Made by a program: the position numbers and the translations under genes. This document shows, piece after piece, positions 16,893 through 25,041 of a DNA stretch of 64,000 bases. Location: NCBI GenBank assembly GCA_016703535.1, contig JADJBV010000002.1, forward strand, positions 868,001 through 932,000, given 5' to 3'. This stretch comes from Deltaproteobacteria bacterium. GTDB lineage: Bacteria; Myxococcota; Kuafuiibacteriia; Kuafuiibacteriales; Kuafuiibacteriaceae. The first letter of the stretch is position 1. Every line of letters begins with the position of its first letter. The notes below the pieces were generated by a model that was not told where the DNA came from, made no database searches, and worked only from the letters and a program-made list of their open reading frames with translations.

Positions 16893-18154
16893 CTCGGACC
16901 CTCTACTTGGACCTGGTGGGCGGCGCCGCGGGTGACATGCTCCTGGCCGCGCTCCTGGACCTGGGAGCCTCCCTCTCCAAAGTGCAAGACAACTTGCATT
17001 TGCTTGGACTCGATCGGGTTGAACTCCACAAGAAGGAGGTCCACCCGGCGGGGCTGCGAGCCCTCCAGCTCGACGTCACCATCGACGGGCGCCTCGCCGA
17101 CACCGGCGTCCAAGAAGGTTCGCCAAAGGCCGTCTTGCCCGGCGTCGGCCCGATCGCCTTCAAGAGTGGTCACGACCATGGCCACCGCCCTTACCGGGTG
17201 ATCCGGGCGATGTTGGCCACCGCGCCGCTCCCCGAGTCGGTGCGTCGGGTCGCCGCGCAAGCCTTCTTGCGTTTGGCCGAGGCCGAGTCGGCGGCCCACG
17301 GGATCCCGCTGGAGGAGGTGGTCTTTCACGAGGTCGGGGCCGATGACGCCATCGCCGACATCGTCGGGGTGGCCACCGCCCTCGACGAGCTACGGATCGA
17401 GGAGGTGGTGGTCTCGCCGGTGCCCTTGGGGCGTGGCCTGACCCGAGGTTCTCACGGGCCCATCCCTTTGCCCGGGCCGGCGGTGCTCCATCTATTGAGT
17501 GGAGTGCCGACCGTCGGCGTGGCCCTCGAAGGCGAAACCGTCACGCCCACCGGCGCTGCTTTGTTGGTGGCCATCGCCACCCGCTACGGCCCCAACCCCG
17601 GCCTGGTCATCGAGCGGGTCGGCACCGGCGCCGGGCACAAGACCTGGCCCGATCGCCCCAACGTGGTCCGGGCTTGGTTGGGCGTCCAGCCGACCCGCAA
17701 CGTGGTCCCGGTCGAAGAGGACGTGGTGGTCGAGGCCAACCTGGACGACATGTCGCCCGAACAACTGCCGGGCCTGGAGCGGGCCTTGTTCGCCGCCGGC
17801 GCCGCCGACGTCTGGGCCCAGCCGATCCACATGAAGAAGGGCCGGGTCGGGATGTTGGTCTCGGCCTTGGGCCGGGCGGCCCTGGAGGCGGCGATGGTGC
17901 AGGCCTTTTTGGTCCACAGCACCACCTTGGGGGTTCGGGTTCAGCCGGTGCGTCGCCACCGCACCGATCGGCGGGTCCTGGAGGTCCAGACGCCCTTTGG
18001 CCCGGTCCGAGTGAAGGCCGCCGACCGGCCCGGAGGCCCGCGCCTCTACGCGCCGGAGCACGAGGACTGTGACCGCCTGGCCCAGGCCGCCGGTCAGCCC
18101 CTACGGGCGGTGTACGAGGCCGCCCTGCGCGCGGCGTGGGCGCTTGACGCGTAG
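16889..18154 (+). CDS. larC: nickel insertion protein of pincer cofactor synthesis
   Basis: LarC is the CTP-dependent cyclometallase that inserts nickel into the pincer nucleotide. The GTG at 16889 overlaps the larB stop and follows AAAAGGAG. The 421-residue product starts with LYLDLVGGAAGDMLLAALLDLG, the family's N-terminal signature, and continues with FHEVGADDAIADIVG, the His-rich SGHDHGHRPY segment that likely handles nickel, and MSPEQLPGLERALFAAGAADVW. In some lactobacilli larC is split and needs a programmed frameshift; here both halves form one uninterrupted frame. Carries two copies of the GCAAG-N4-CTTGC palindrome. Confidence 0.93.
   Translation: MTRTLYLDLVGGAAGDMLLAALLDLGASLSKVQDNLHLLGLDRVELHKKEVHPAGLRALQLDVTIDGRLADTGVQEGSPKAVLPGVGPIAFKSGHDHGHRPYRVIRAMLATAPLPESVRRVAAQAFLRLAEAESAAHGIPLEEVVFHEVGADDAIADIVGVATALDELRIEEVVVSPVPLGRGLTRGSHGPIPLPGPAVLHLLSGVPTVGVALEGETVTPTGAALLVAIATRYGPNPGLVIERVGTGAGHKTWPDRPNVVRAWLGVQPTRNVVPVEEDVVVEANLDDMSPEQLPGLERALFAAGAADVWAQPIHMKKGRVGMLVSALGRAALEAAMVQAFLVHSTTLGVRVQPVRRHRTDRRVLEVQTPFGPVRVKAADRPGGPRLYAPEHEDCDRLAQAAGQPLRAVYEAALRAAWALDA
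16983..16998. repeat. palindrome TGCAAG-N4-CTTGCA, copy 4
   Basis: Six-base arms around ACAA near the start of larC; codons CAA GAC AAC TTG CAT. Confidence 0.45.
17256..17271. repeat. palindrome CGCAAG-N4-CTTGCG, copy 5
   Basis: Six-base arms around CCTT, 273 bases after the previous copy and also inside larC; codons CAA GCC TTC TTG CGT. Confidence 0.4.
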
Positions 18155-18214
18155 CGTTATTGCGTAGGTTGCTCCCATACCTAAAGGCGGGCTAGCGTCC
18201 CGGCCCGCTGAGTT

Positions 18215-19939
18215 ATGGACGATCGGGAGGCGCGGAGTGACCGCGGTGAGCTGATGCTCGCCGAACGGGATCTGGAGGCGCTCCTCGACCTCTCCGAGTC
18301 GTTGTCGAACACCGCAGCCGTGGAAGGCACCTTGTTGACCTTGGCCGAACGGATGGCCGAGGTGCTGGGCTCCGATCGCTGCAGCGTGGTGTTGCTCGAC
18401 GAAGAGGGCAAACAAGGGATCATCGTCGCGGCCTCGGACGACGCCTCCATCCGCAACTTGCCCCTGGATCTGTCGGTGTACCCCGAGCTTCGGGAGGTGG
18501 TCCGCACCGGCGAGCCCTTGACCATCGACAACGTACCCCTGGCCCCGATCTTCGACGAGGTCAGGGAGAAGATCCGCGGCAAGCCGGTGGGCAGCACCAT
18601 CTTGTTCCCGGTGCGGGTGGAGAAAAAAGTGCAAGCTGTCTTGCACTTGCGCACCGAACTCACTCGGCAACGGGAGCTGACGCCTCGGGAGATCCGCTTC
18701 GGACGCATCGTGGCCAACGCCACCGGCATCGCGCTGCGCAACGCCCGCCTCTACGACACGGTCCGGGGCCGCAGCGAACGTCGGCTCAACGACATGTTGC
18801 GGGCCGAACGGCGGCTCAAACAGATCGAAAAATACCAGCGCTTCTTCGACCTGGCCGGCGACGGGCTGATGATCATTGACGGCACCGGGCGGATCCTCTT
18901 CGCCAACCACGCCGCCGAACGGATCTTGGGCTTCACCGCCCGGGACATCAGCACCATTGGCCTGAGGGACATCGTGATCTCCACCGGGCGGGAGGCCTTA
19001 GAGCGGGTCATCGAGTCGGTTGGCACCGGCAGTTATCTGCGGGACGTCGACGTGCCGGTGTTGCGGGCCTCGGGCGAAGAAGCGGTCTTGTCCTTGACCA
19101 CCGCCACCTTGGACGATCCGGAGCGCACCGAAGACATCGCGCCCATCTTGGACGAGCCCAAAAAGAAGCCAGTGGGGCTGAAGAAAGACGCCACCGCCAT
19201 CGTCTCCTTTCGTGACGTCACCGACACCCGGCGAATGCAAGAGGAGCTCCGGCGCACCAAGGACTTCTTGATGAACCTGATCGAGTCCAGCGCCGACGCC
19301 ATCGTCGCCGCCGACATGGACGGTCGGATCTTGATCTTCAACGAGGTCGCCGAGCGGATCACCGGATTTTCAGGCGTCGACATGATCGGCTCTCACGTCG
19401 GCAAACTTTACCCGGCCGGCGTCGCCCAGCGGATCATGTCCGACCTCCGCTCCAAAGAGTACGGCGGCATGGGCAAACTCGAGGAGCGTCGAGAACACCT
19501 GCTCACCAAAGACGGGGGCTCGATCCCGGTGAACCTGGCGGCGGCCATCGTCTACGATCAAGGCACCGAGGTGGCCACCGTCGGGATCTTCTCCGACCTG
19601 CGGGAGCGCCTGCAAATGGAGGAAGAGCTGCAGCGGGCCCAGGCCAAGCTGGAGTTGACCGAACGACAAGCGGCGGTGGTGCAGCTGGCCGGCGCCGCGG
19701 CCCACGAGCTCAACCAACCCCTGACCGCGATCATTGGCGCCATCGAGTTGTTGCAGCGGAAGGTCGAGGTCGGCTCCCCGGTGCGCACCTCCCTCGACCG
19801 CCTGCTCCTCGACGCCGAACGGATGGCCGAGATGGTCAAGAAGTTGGGCCAGATCGCCCGCTACGAGACCAAACCGTACGTAGGCCGCACCGAGATCTTG
19901 GACCTGGACGCCGCCTCTCAAGGTAAGGAGAAGACGTGA
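18215..19939 (+). CDS. GAF-PAS-PAS sensor with HisKA phosphoacceptor domain but no ATPase domain
   Basis: A 574-residue soluble sensor. Order: GAF (about 17-180, ILFPVRVEKKVQAVLHLR), PAS 1 (about 205-330, DGLMIIDGTGRILFANHAAERILGF), PAS 2 (about 345-460, SADAIVAADMDGRILIFNEVAERITGF), then a dimerisation/phosphoacceptor helix with AAAHELNQPL, His497. The protein ends 77 residues after the histidine, so no N, G1 or G2 box of HATPase_c is present. The next gene starts inside the stop codon and encodes an unrelated exported protein, so a simple frameshift does not explain the loss. It may be phosphorylated by another kinase or act as a dominant partner. First gene of the run to 23784. Confidence 0.85.
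   Translation: MDDREARSDRGELMLAERDLEALLDLSESLSNTAAVEGTLLTLAERMAEVLGSDRCSVVLLDEEGKQGIIVAASDDASIRNLPLDLSVYPELREVVRTGEPLTIDNVPLAPIFDEVREKIRGKPVGSTILFPVRVEKKVQAVLHLRTELTRQRELTPREIRFGRIVANATGIALRNARLYDTVRGRSERRLNDMLRAERRLKQIEKYQRFFDLAGDGLMIIDGTGRILFANHAAERILGFTARDISTIGLRDIVISTGREALERVIESVGTGSYLRDVDVPVLRASGEEAVLSLTTATLDDPERTEDIAPILDEPKKKPVGLKKDATAIVSFRDVTDTRRMQEELRRTKDFLMNLIESSADAIVAADMDGRILIFNEVAERITGFSGVDMIGSHVGKLYPAGVAQRIMSDLRSKEYGGMGKLEERREHLLTKDGGSIPVNLAAAIVYDQGTEVATVGIFSDLRERLQMEEELQRAQAKLELTERQAAVVQLAGAAAHELNQPLTAIIGAIELLQRKVEVGSPVRTSLDRLLLDAERMAEMVKKLGQIARYETKPYVGRTEILDLDAASQGKEKT
18627..18648. repeat. longest copy of the palindrome, 9-base arms around CTGT (copy 6)
   Basis: AAGTGCAAG, CTGT, CTTGCACTT: a perfect 22-base inverted repeat within the GAF-coding part of the sensor gene. 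Codons at the core are CAA GCT GTC TTG CAC. Confidence 0.5.
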
Positions 19940-20712
19940 GACCCTGCATTTTTGCCGCCTTTTTGTGGGTCGGATCGCTGCCCTTGGGCGTCGCCTCCGC
20001 CGAGGAGTCGGCCGAGGAGATCGCCAAGAAGGCCCTCGACAACAACGTCTTCTCCACCGCCAACGCCCGGGCCGAGTTGGCCTTGGACGTTTCCAAAGAC
20101 GGCAAAGTGATCCGGCAGCGGCGGATCTCCACCAAAATCAAGCGCTCCCCCGAGGCGGTGCGTTCCTACATCGAGTTCAGCGCCCCGGCCGACGTCGCCG
20201 GCACCAAGTTCCTCTCCATCGAGACCAAAGGTTCGGCCGCCGAGCAGTACCTGTACCTGCCGGCCTTCAAGAAGGTGAAGCGGGTGGTCGGCTCCCAACG
20301 CTCCGACAGCTTCATGGGCACCGACTTCTCCTACGACGACCTGGACGGCCGGGATCCGGAGTTGGCCACCTGGAGCCGAAAAAACGACGAGGTCTTGGGC
20401 GGTCAAGATTGTTGGGTGGTGGAGGGCGCCACCAAAAATCCCGACGAAGATCCCTACGAGCGGGTCTTGATCTGGGTGCACAAAAAACACCTGCTGCCCA
20501 TGCGTATGGACTTCTTCGCCAAGGGCCAGGCCGAACCGGTGAAGCGGCTGACCGTGCGCAAGCTGGAGAAGAAGGATGAACGTTGGGTGGCGACCGACTC
20601 GGTGATGGCCACGCCCAAAAAGGGCACTGAGACCCGGATCTCGCTCTTGGCGGTCGACTTCAGCCGCGAGATCCCCGAGTCCGAGTTGACCAAGGCCGTG
20701 CTCGAGCGATGA
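19936..20712 (+). CDS. exported outer-membrane-lipoprotein-sorting-like protein
   Basis: Starts at a GTG overlapping the sensor's stop. The 258-residue product has a signal peptide (cleavage after GVASA) and then matches the LolA-like 'outer membrane lipoprotein-sorting protein' group: AEEIAKKALDNN, IEFSAPADVAGTKFLSIE, YLYLPAFKKVKRVVGSQRSDSFMGTDFSYDDL and the late LPMRMDFF. Members form an incomplete beta barrel that binds lipids and often sit beside RND/MMPL exporters or outer-membrane proteins. Here the next gene is an outer-membrane protein, so periplasmic carriage of a lipid or lipoprotein to it is a fair guess. No exporter is adjacent. Confidence 0.85.
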   Translation: MRPCIFAAFLWVGSLPLGVASAEESAEEIAKKALDNNVFSTANARAELALDVSKDGKVIRQRRISTKIKRSPEAVRSYIEFSAPADVAGTKFLSIETKGSAAEQYLYLPAFKKVKRVVGSQRSDSFMGTDFSYDDLDGRDPELATWSRKNDEVLGGQDCWVVEGATKNPDEDPYERVLIWVHKKHLLPMRMDFFAKGQAEPVKRLTVRKLEKKDERWVATDSVMATPKKGTETRISLLAVDFSREIPESELTKAVLER

Positions 20713-22304
20713 ACAGCGCGCTGGTGGTGGGGTGGCTGGCGGCGTCCAGCGCCGTCGGGACCGCAACCGCCGCCGACGAGATCATCATCATCGATGATGG
20801 GGGCCTCCCTGCCTCCAGCTTGACCAGCACCCTGGCCGAAGACTCGAGCGTCATCGTCGAAGACGCACCCCCGGCGGCGGTGCCCTCCTTCTTCGACATC
20901 ACCAAAGCCCGGGCCAACTTTCGGGTCGACGCCCGCTTCGCCATGGACACCAGCTTCGATCGCCGGGGTGAACAGGTCGCGGAGCTTTGGTTGGGGGCGC
21001 GCCTGGAGCTTGATCTCGAGCTCTCGGATCGCTGGGCCTTCTACGCGGCGCCGCGTTTTGACTACGTGACCGGCATCTCCCGGGAAGGCGACGATCGGCA
21101 GCTGGTCTACGCCTTGTTCCCCGAGGCCCAACTCACCTTCCGCTCCGGGCCGTTTTTGGTGCGGGCCGGCTCCTTGCTCTTCACCTGGGGCTCGAGTGAT
21201 CTGGTCTCGCCCATCGACGTCCTCAACCCCTTCGATCTGCGGCGCAACCTGCTCGGGTTCGGCCAAGACACCAAGATCCCGGTGTTGGCCGCCGAGGTGG
21301 TGGGCAACTTTGGACCGCTGACCATCCGCGGCGTGGTGCAGCCATTTTTCACGGCCTCTCGTTATCAGGTCACGGGCTGGGACTTTTCGGTGCTGCAGAC
21401 CGGCGGCTTCCCGGGAGCCGACGTCTTGTCCAACCCCGAGCTCTTCAACCCGGCCTACCTGGATCGCCTGGGGGACGAGATCTTGGTGACCGATCGCCCG
21501 CGGGATCGGCCCGACAACGCGACCTTGGCGGCCCGGGCCACCCTCTCTTTGGGGGAGCTGGAGCTTTCGGTCAGCGCCATCCACGGCTGGGACACCTTGC
21601 CTCGGTTGATCCTCGATCAAGATCTGATCTTCGTGGCGGGCGCGTTCGGCGCAGCCCAAGCCGACGGTCGGCCCCCGCCCTTCGACGACTCAGAGGTGGT
21701 GGGCGCTTTGGGCCGGCTGCAGCGGGCGGTAGAAGACGGGCGCACCTTACTCCAAGGTTCGTACCTGCGCCGAGATCTGCTGGGGATCGACGGCAGCTAC
21801 GCTTTGGATCCCTTCGTCTTCAAGTTCGACGTGGCCTACACCTTCAAGCGCACCATGTACGACTGGACCTATCGACCGACCACCATCGGTTGGCTCAGCT
21901 CCAGCTTGGGCGTCGAGTACTTCTACGGCGACAACCTCCAGGTGATCGTCGAAGGCTTCGTTCAGACCGCGGTCGACATCGAGTCCAACATCCGGCTGCT
22001 TTACCTGGAGGCCAACACGCCGCCGCCTTCCCGTTTTGTCGGCGGTTTTCGCACCGTGGCGGTCCCGGGGGTGGTGGCCTTGGTTCGTTATTTGTTCCTC
22101 GACGGCGATCTGGCCATCGATCTGGCGGTGGGGAGCCTCTTGACCCGGGGCGATCTGGCCTTGATCCCGACCATAACCTGGCGCGTCGATGACCACCACC
22201 AGCTGGCCCTTTCGGGGGCCTTGCTCGAGGGCCAGTCCGACTCCTACGGCGGGTTCTACACCAACACCGATCAAGTCAGCGTCAGCTACCGCCTCAGCTA
22301 TTGA
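20709..22304 (+). CDS. outer-membrane beta-barrel protein (DUF1302-like)
   Basis: Begins with ATGA overlap to the previous gene. The 531-residue product has a signal peptide (GTATAADE), an acidic N-terminal segment and then many short amphipathic strands rich in aromatic and acidic residues (RWAFYAAPRFDYVTG, FLVRAGSLLFTWGSSDLVSPIDVLNPFDLRRNLLG, ending VSVSYRLSY). Aromatic end residues and length fit a barrel of 16 or more strands. The GSSD...PIDVLNPFD segment resembles DUF1302 porin-like proteins. With the LolA-like neighbour it probably forms an envelope transport or lipid-handling pair. Confidence 0.78.
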   Translation: MNSALVVGWLAASSAVGTATAADEIIIIDDGGLPASSLTSTLAEDSSVIVEDAPPAAVPSFFDITKARANFRVDARFAMDTSFDRRGEQVAELWLGARLELDLELSDRWAFYAAPRFDYVTGISREGDDRQLVYALFPEAQLTFRSGPFLVRAGSLLFTWGSSDLVSPIDVLNPFDLRRNLLGFGQDTKIPVLAAEVVGNFGPLTIRGVVQPFFTASRYQVTGWDFSVLQTGGFPGADVLSNPELFNPAYLDRLGDEILVTDRPRDRPDNATLAARATLSLGELELSVSAIHGWDTLPRLILDQDLIFVAGAFGAAQADGRPPPFDDSEVVGALGRLQRAVEDGRTLLQGSYLRRDLLGIDGSYALDPFVFKFDVAYTFKRTMYDWTYRPTTIGWLSSSLGVEYFYGDNLQVIVEGFVQTAVDIESNIRLLYLEANTPPPSRFVGGFRTVAVPGVVALVRYLFLDGDLAIDLAVGSLLTRGDLALIPTITWRVDDHHQLALSGALLEGQSDSYGGFYTNTDQVSVSYRLSY

Positions 22305-22335
22305 CCCGATGCCGCGGCGAGGAGAAACAGCCGAG

Positions 22336-23784
22336 ATGAGCACCCGAGCCGGCATGCGCATCGCCGAGCTGGCCAAGCGCTCCAGCACCAGCAAGGAGAC
22401 GATCCACTTCTACTTGCGGGAGGGGCTGCTCAAGAAGCCCAAGAAGACCAGCAAGAACATGGCCTACTACGATGAGTCGCACCTCGAGCAGCTGCGACTG
22501 ATCAAGCGCCTGCGTACCGAAAGTTACCTGCCACTCCAGGTGATCAAGCGGGTGCTGAAACAGGGCAAGTTGGCCAGCTCCACCCGTCAGCTCGATCTCG
22601 CGGGTGAGTTGTTCGGCCAAGGCGCCCGGGCCGAGTTCGAGCCGCCCTCTGCCGCCGAACTCGCCGAACGGACCGGCGTCGATCCTTCGCGCCTGTTGGC
22701 CTACGAAGAGGCGGGGCTGATTCGGGCGCTGCCGGGCAAAGGCCCGAAGCGATATGGCTATGAAGACGTTCGCCTGGCCGAGACCATCGCTGGTGTGGAG
22801 AAAGAGGCCGGGGCCGGCAACGAAACGCTGACCCTGGAGCGTTTGGCCTTGGTCGAGCGCCACCTGCGCGCCTTGGTCAACGACGAGTTGGCCCACTTCT
22901 TTTCCCGGGTGCTCAGCGAAGGTGATCCGAACCGGGCCCTCGAGCTCTTGCGCGGCGGGCGGGACACCATGGGCCGCTACCTGATGTTGTCGAGGGCTCG
23001 GCGGTTGCGGCTGGAGGTGGAGGCGATGGTGCCGTCCCTCGAGCGCAGCATCGAGGCGGCCCCGGAAGAGCCGTTCTTTTTGCCCATCTCGTTGGACTTG
23101 CGGCGTCGCCATCAAGAGCCACGTCGCCAAGAAGAGCTGCTCCAGGCCCTTTTGGCCCGTCCCAAAGATCCGGCGGTGTTGATCCCGGCCCTCTCACACC
23201 TCTTGTATTTGGGAGACACCACCGAGCTGCTCGGGCGGTGGGAGCAACTGGGGCTCGATCCCTCCATCGATCCGCGCCTGCTCAGCATCTACGCCGAGGC
23301 GTTGTTGCTGAGCGAACGTTCCGCCGAGGCCTACCAGCTACTCAGCCGGGCCCGGGACATCAGCCCCGAACGAGATCCGCTGCGGGAGGCGATCTGGGGA
23401 GCCAGCGTCTTCATCCGGATCCGGGACCACTACGCCGAGCTCGAGTCCTCCCACGAGTTGATCGCCCACCTCACCCAAGCCTTCGCGGCCTTCGATCTGG
23501 CCCGTCGTGGGGTGCAGTTGCCGGCCTTCGAGCGGGCCCGGATCCTGCTCATCCTGGGGCGGGTTTTGGGCGCGACGCCGGAGTTTTTGGGGGCCCGGGC
23601 CCAAGGGATCTCGGATCTGGAAGGGGTCTTGGCGATCGTCCAGACCCTCCGCAGCGTCGAAGGTCCGGGCGCCTACTACGGAGCCCTGGAGCGTTTGGAG
23701 CTGAACGCGCTCCACGTCTTGTCGACGTTGGCCGAATCACCCGCAGAACGGGCCGCCTACCAAGCCGCACTCGAGACGCTCTGA
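22336..23784 (+). CDS. MerR-type regulator with two HTH domains and helical C-terminus
   Basis: From the ATG at 22336 the product has 482 residues. Residues 7-75 are a MerR HTH with the usual tyrosine-containing wing (IHFYLREGLL). Residues 105-175 form a second MerR-like HTH (AAELAERTGVDPSRLLAYEEAGLI, KRYGYEDVRLAETI), which is unusual. The remaining 300 residues are helical and TPR-like (ALLARPKDPAVLIPALSHLLYLGDTTEL, YAEALLLSERSAEAYQLLSRARDISPER). The C-terminus may sense a protein or ligand. It lies 31 bases after the outer-membrane protein gene, so it probably belongs to the same operon and could control it. A start at 22309 is possible. Confidence 0.8.
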   Translation: MSTRAGMRIAELAKRSSTSKETIHFYLREGLLKKPKKTSKNMAYYDESHLEQLRLIKRLRTESYLPLQVIKRVLKQGKLASSTRQLDLAGELFGQGARAEFEPPSAAELAERTGVDPSRLLAYEEAGLIRALPGKGPKRYGYEDVRLAETIAGVEKEAGAGNETLTLERLALVERHLRALVNDELAHFFSRVLSEGDPNRALELLRGGRDTMGRYLMLSRARRLRLEVEAMVPSLERSIEAAPEEPFFLPISLDLRRRHQEPRRQEELLQALLARPKDPAVLIPALSHLLYLGDTTELLGRWEQLGLDPSIDPRLLSIYAEALLLSERSAEAYQLLSRARDISPERDPLREAIWGASVFIRIRDHYAELESSHELIAHLTQAFAAFDLARRGVQLPAFERARILLILGRVLGATPEFLGARAQGISDLEGVLAIVQTLRSVEGPGAYYGALERLELNALHVLSTLAESPAERAAYQAALETL

Positions 23785-23895
23785 CCGCACTGGCACCCAC
23801 GAACGCCTCTTCGCTCCTACTTGAGTGGACGGGTGGTGTGGCGCCCGCGTCGAACCTTCAAGGGGCGTGTCCTCTATCACGAAGGTTCGAAGGAT

Positions 23896-25041
23896 ATGCA
23901 AGACTGCAAGCAGTTGAGGGTCGAGCAGCTCCATTGGCGGGACGGCGAGGGTTGGACTGGGGGCAACTTGCCCCAAGTAAAAGCCCAGTGGGTGTTGGCC
24001 CTGGGGAGCGGCGAACATCTGCGCTCCGGGCGTCTCTGCGCGCCGATCTTCGCCCGATATCCGGACGCGATCTTCACGGGTTGTTCGACCGCGGGCGAGA
24101 TCCTCGGGCGCAGAGTCTACGACGGATCTTTGGTGGTGACCGCGGTCGAGTTGGAGCGCAGCCGGGTGCGCCTCGCCAAGGCGCGCGTCGAAGACCAGCG
24201 TGGTTCCTTCGCCGCCGGCCACCAACTGGCCGCTGAGTTGATCGAGCCCGAGCTCAAACATGTGTTGGTCTTGTCCGACGGCCTCCGGGTCAACGGCACC
24301 GGCTTGGTCGCAGGGCTGAGGAGCGGTCTGCCCCCTTCGATCACCGTCAGCGGTGGTTTGGCCGGCGACGGCCAACGGATGAGCGAGACCTTCGTCTGCG
24401 CCGGCGGGCACCCGGAGTCGGGGATCATCGCGGCCGTCGGCTTCTACGGCTCGGCCCTGGAGATCAGCTGTGGATCGACGGGCGGATGGGACGCCTTCGG
24501 CCCCGAACGGCTGGTCACTCGGTCTGACGGCAACGTGCTCTATGAACTCGACGGGCAGTCGGCGTTGGGCCTCTACCGTCGTTACCTCGGTGAACACGCG
24601 GCGGGGTTGCCGGCCACCGGGCTCCTCTTCCCTTTGTCGCTGCGTAACCCGGGGCAAGGCACGGGTGTGGTCCGCACCATCTTGGGCGTCGACGAAAAAC
24701 GTCAGAGTTTGATCTTCGCGGGCGAGGTGCCGACCGGATCTTTCGTTCGTTTGATGCGCGCCAACTTGGATCGATTGGTCGATGGTGCCTTCGGGGCCGC
24801 CAAAGCGAGCCTCCGCTCCGACCTTCCACCGGAGCTGACGGTGTTGGTGAGCTGTGTGGGCCGCCGCCTGGTGTTGCGCCAACGCATCGAAGAAGAACTC
24901 GACGGGGTGGCGGAGGTGATTGGCCCCGCGCCGATGGCGGGCTTTTATTCGTACGGCGAGTTGGCCCCGGGGCCGGCGGCCTCCTGCGAGCTCCACAACC
25001 AGACCATGACGGTCACCAGCTTCCGTGAGGGCCCGGCATGA
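23896..25041 (+). CDS. FIST domain sensory protein
   Basis: The ATG at 23896 has AAGGA 3-7 bases upstream. The 381-residue product is soluble and shows the FIST N-terminal domain (AIFTGCSTAGEI, VLVLSDGLRVNG, VSGGLAGDGQRMSETFVC) and the FIST C-terminal domain (GNVLYELDGQSALGLYRRYLGEHA, GEVPTGSFVRLMRAN, GFYSYGELAPG). FIST modules sense small ligands; in Pseudomonas NosP the FIST protein binds haem and reports nitric oxide to a co-encoded histidine kinase. The next gene here is a hybrid histidine kinase overlapping by ATGA, which suggests the same division of labour. Haem binding is not provable from sequence. Confidence 0.87.
   Translation: MQDCKQLRVEQLHWRDGEGWTGGNLPQVKAQWVLALGSGEHLRSGRLCAPIFARYPDAIFTGCSTAGEILGRRVYDGSLVVTAVELERSRVRLAKARVEDQRGSFAAGHQLAAELIEPELKHVLVLSDGLRVNGTGLVAGLRSGLPPSITVSGGLAGDGQRMSETFVCAGGHPESGIIAAVGFYGSALEISCGSTGGWDAFGPERLVTRSDGNVLYELDGQSALGLYRRYLGEHAAGLPATGLLFPLSLRNPGQGTGVVRTILGVDEKRQSLIFAGEVPTGSFVRLMRANLDRLVDGAFGAAKASLRSDLPPELTVLVSCVGRRLVLRQRIEEELDGVAEVIGPAPMAGFYSYGELAPGPAASCELHNQTMTVTSFREGPA

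Noticed and set aside
16889..18154. Programmed frameshift in larC
   Set aside because: The frame is continuous through both LarC halves.
19936..20712. Frameshifted ATPase domain of the upstream sensor
   Set aside because: All frames after 19939 were considered; the coding one is a complete LolA-like exported protein with its own signal peptide.
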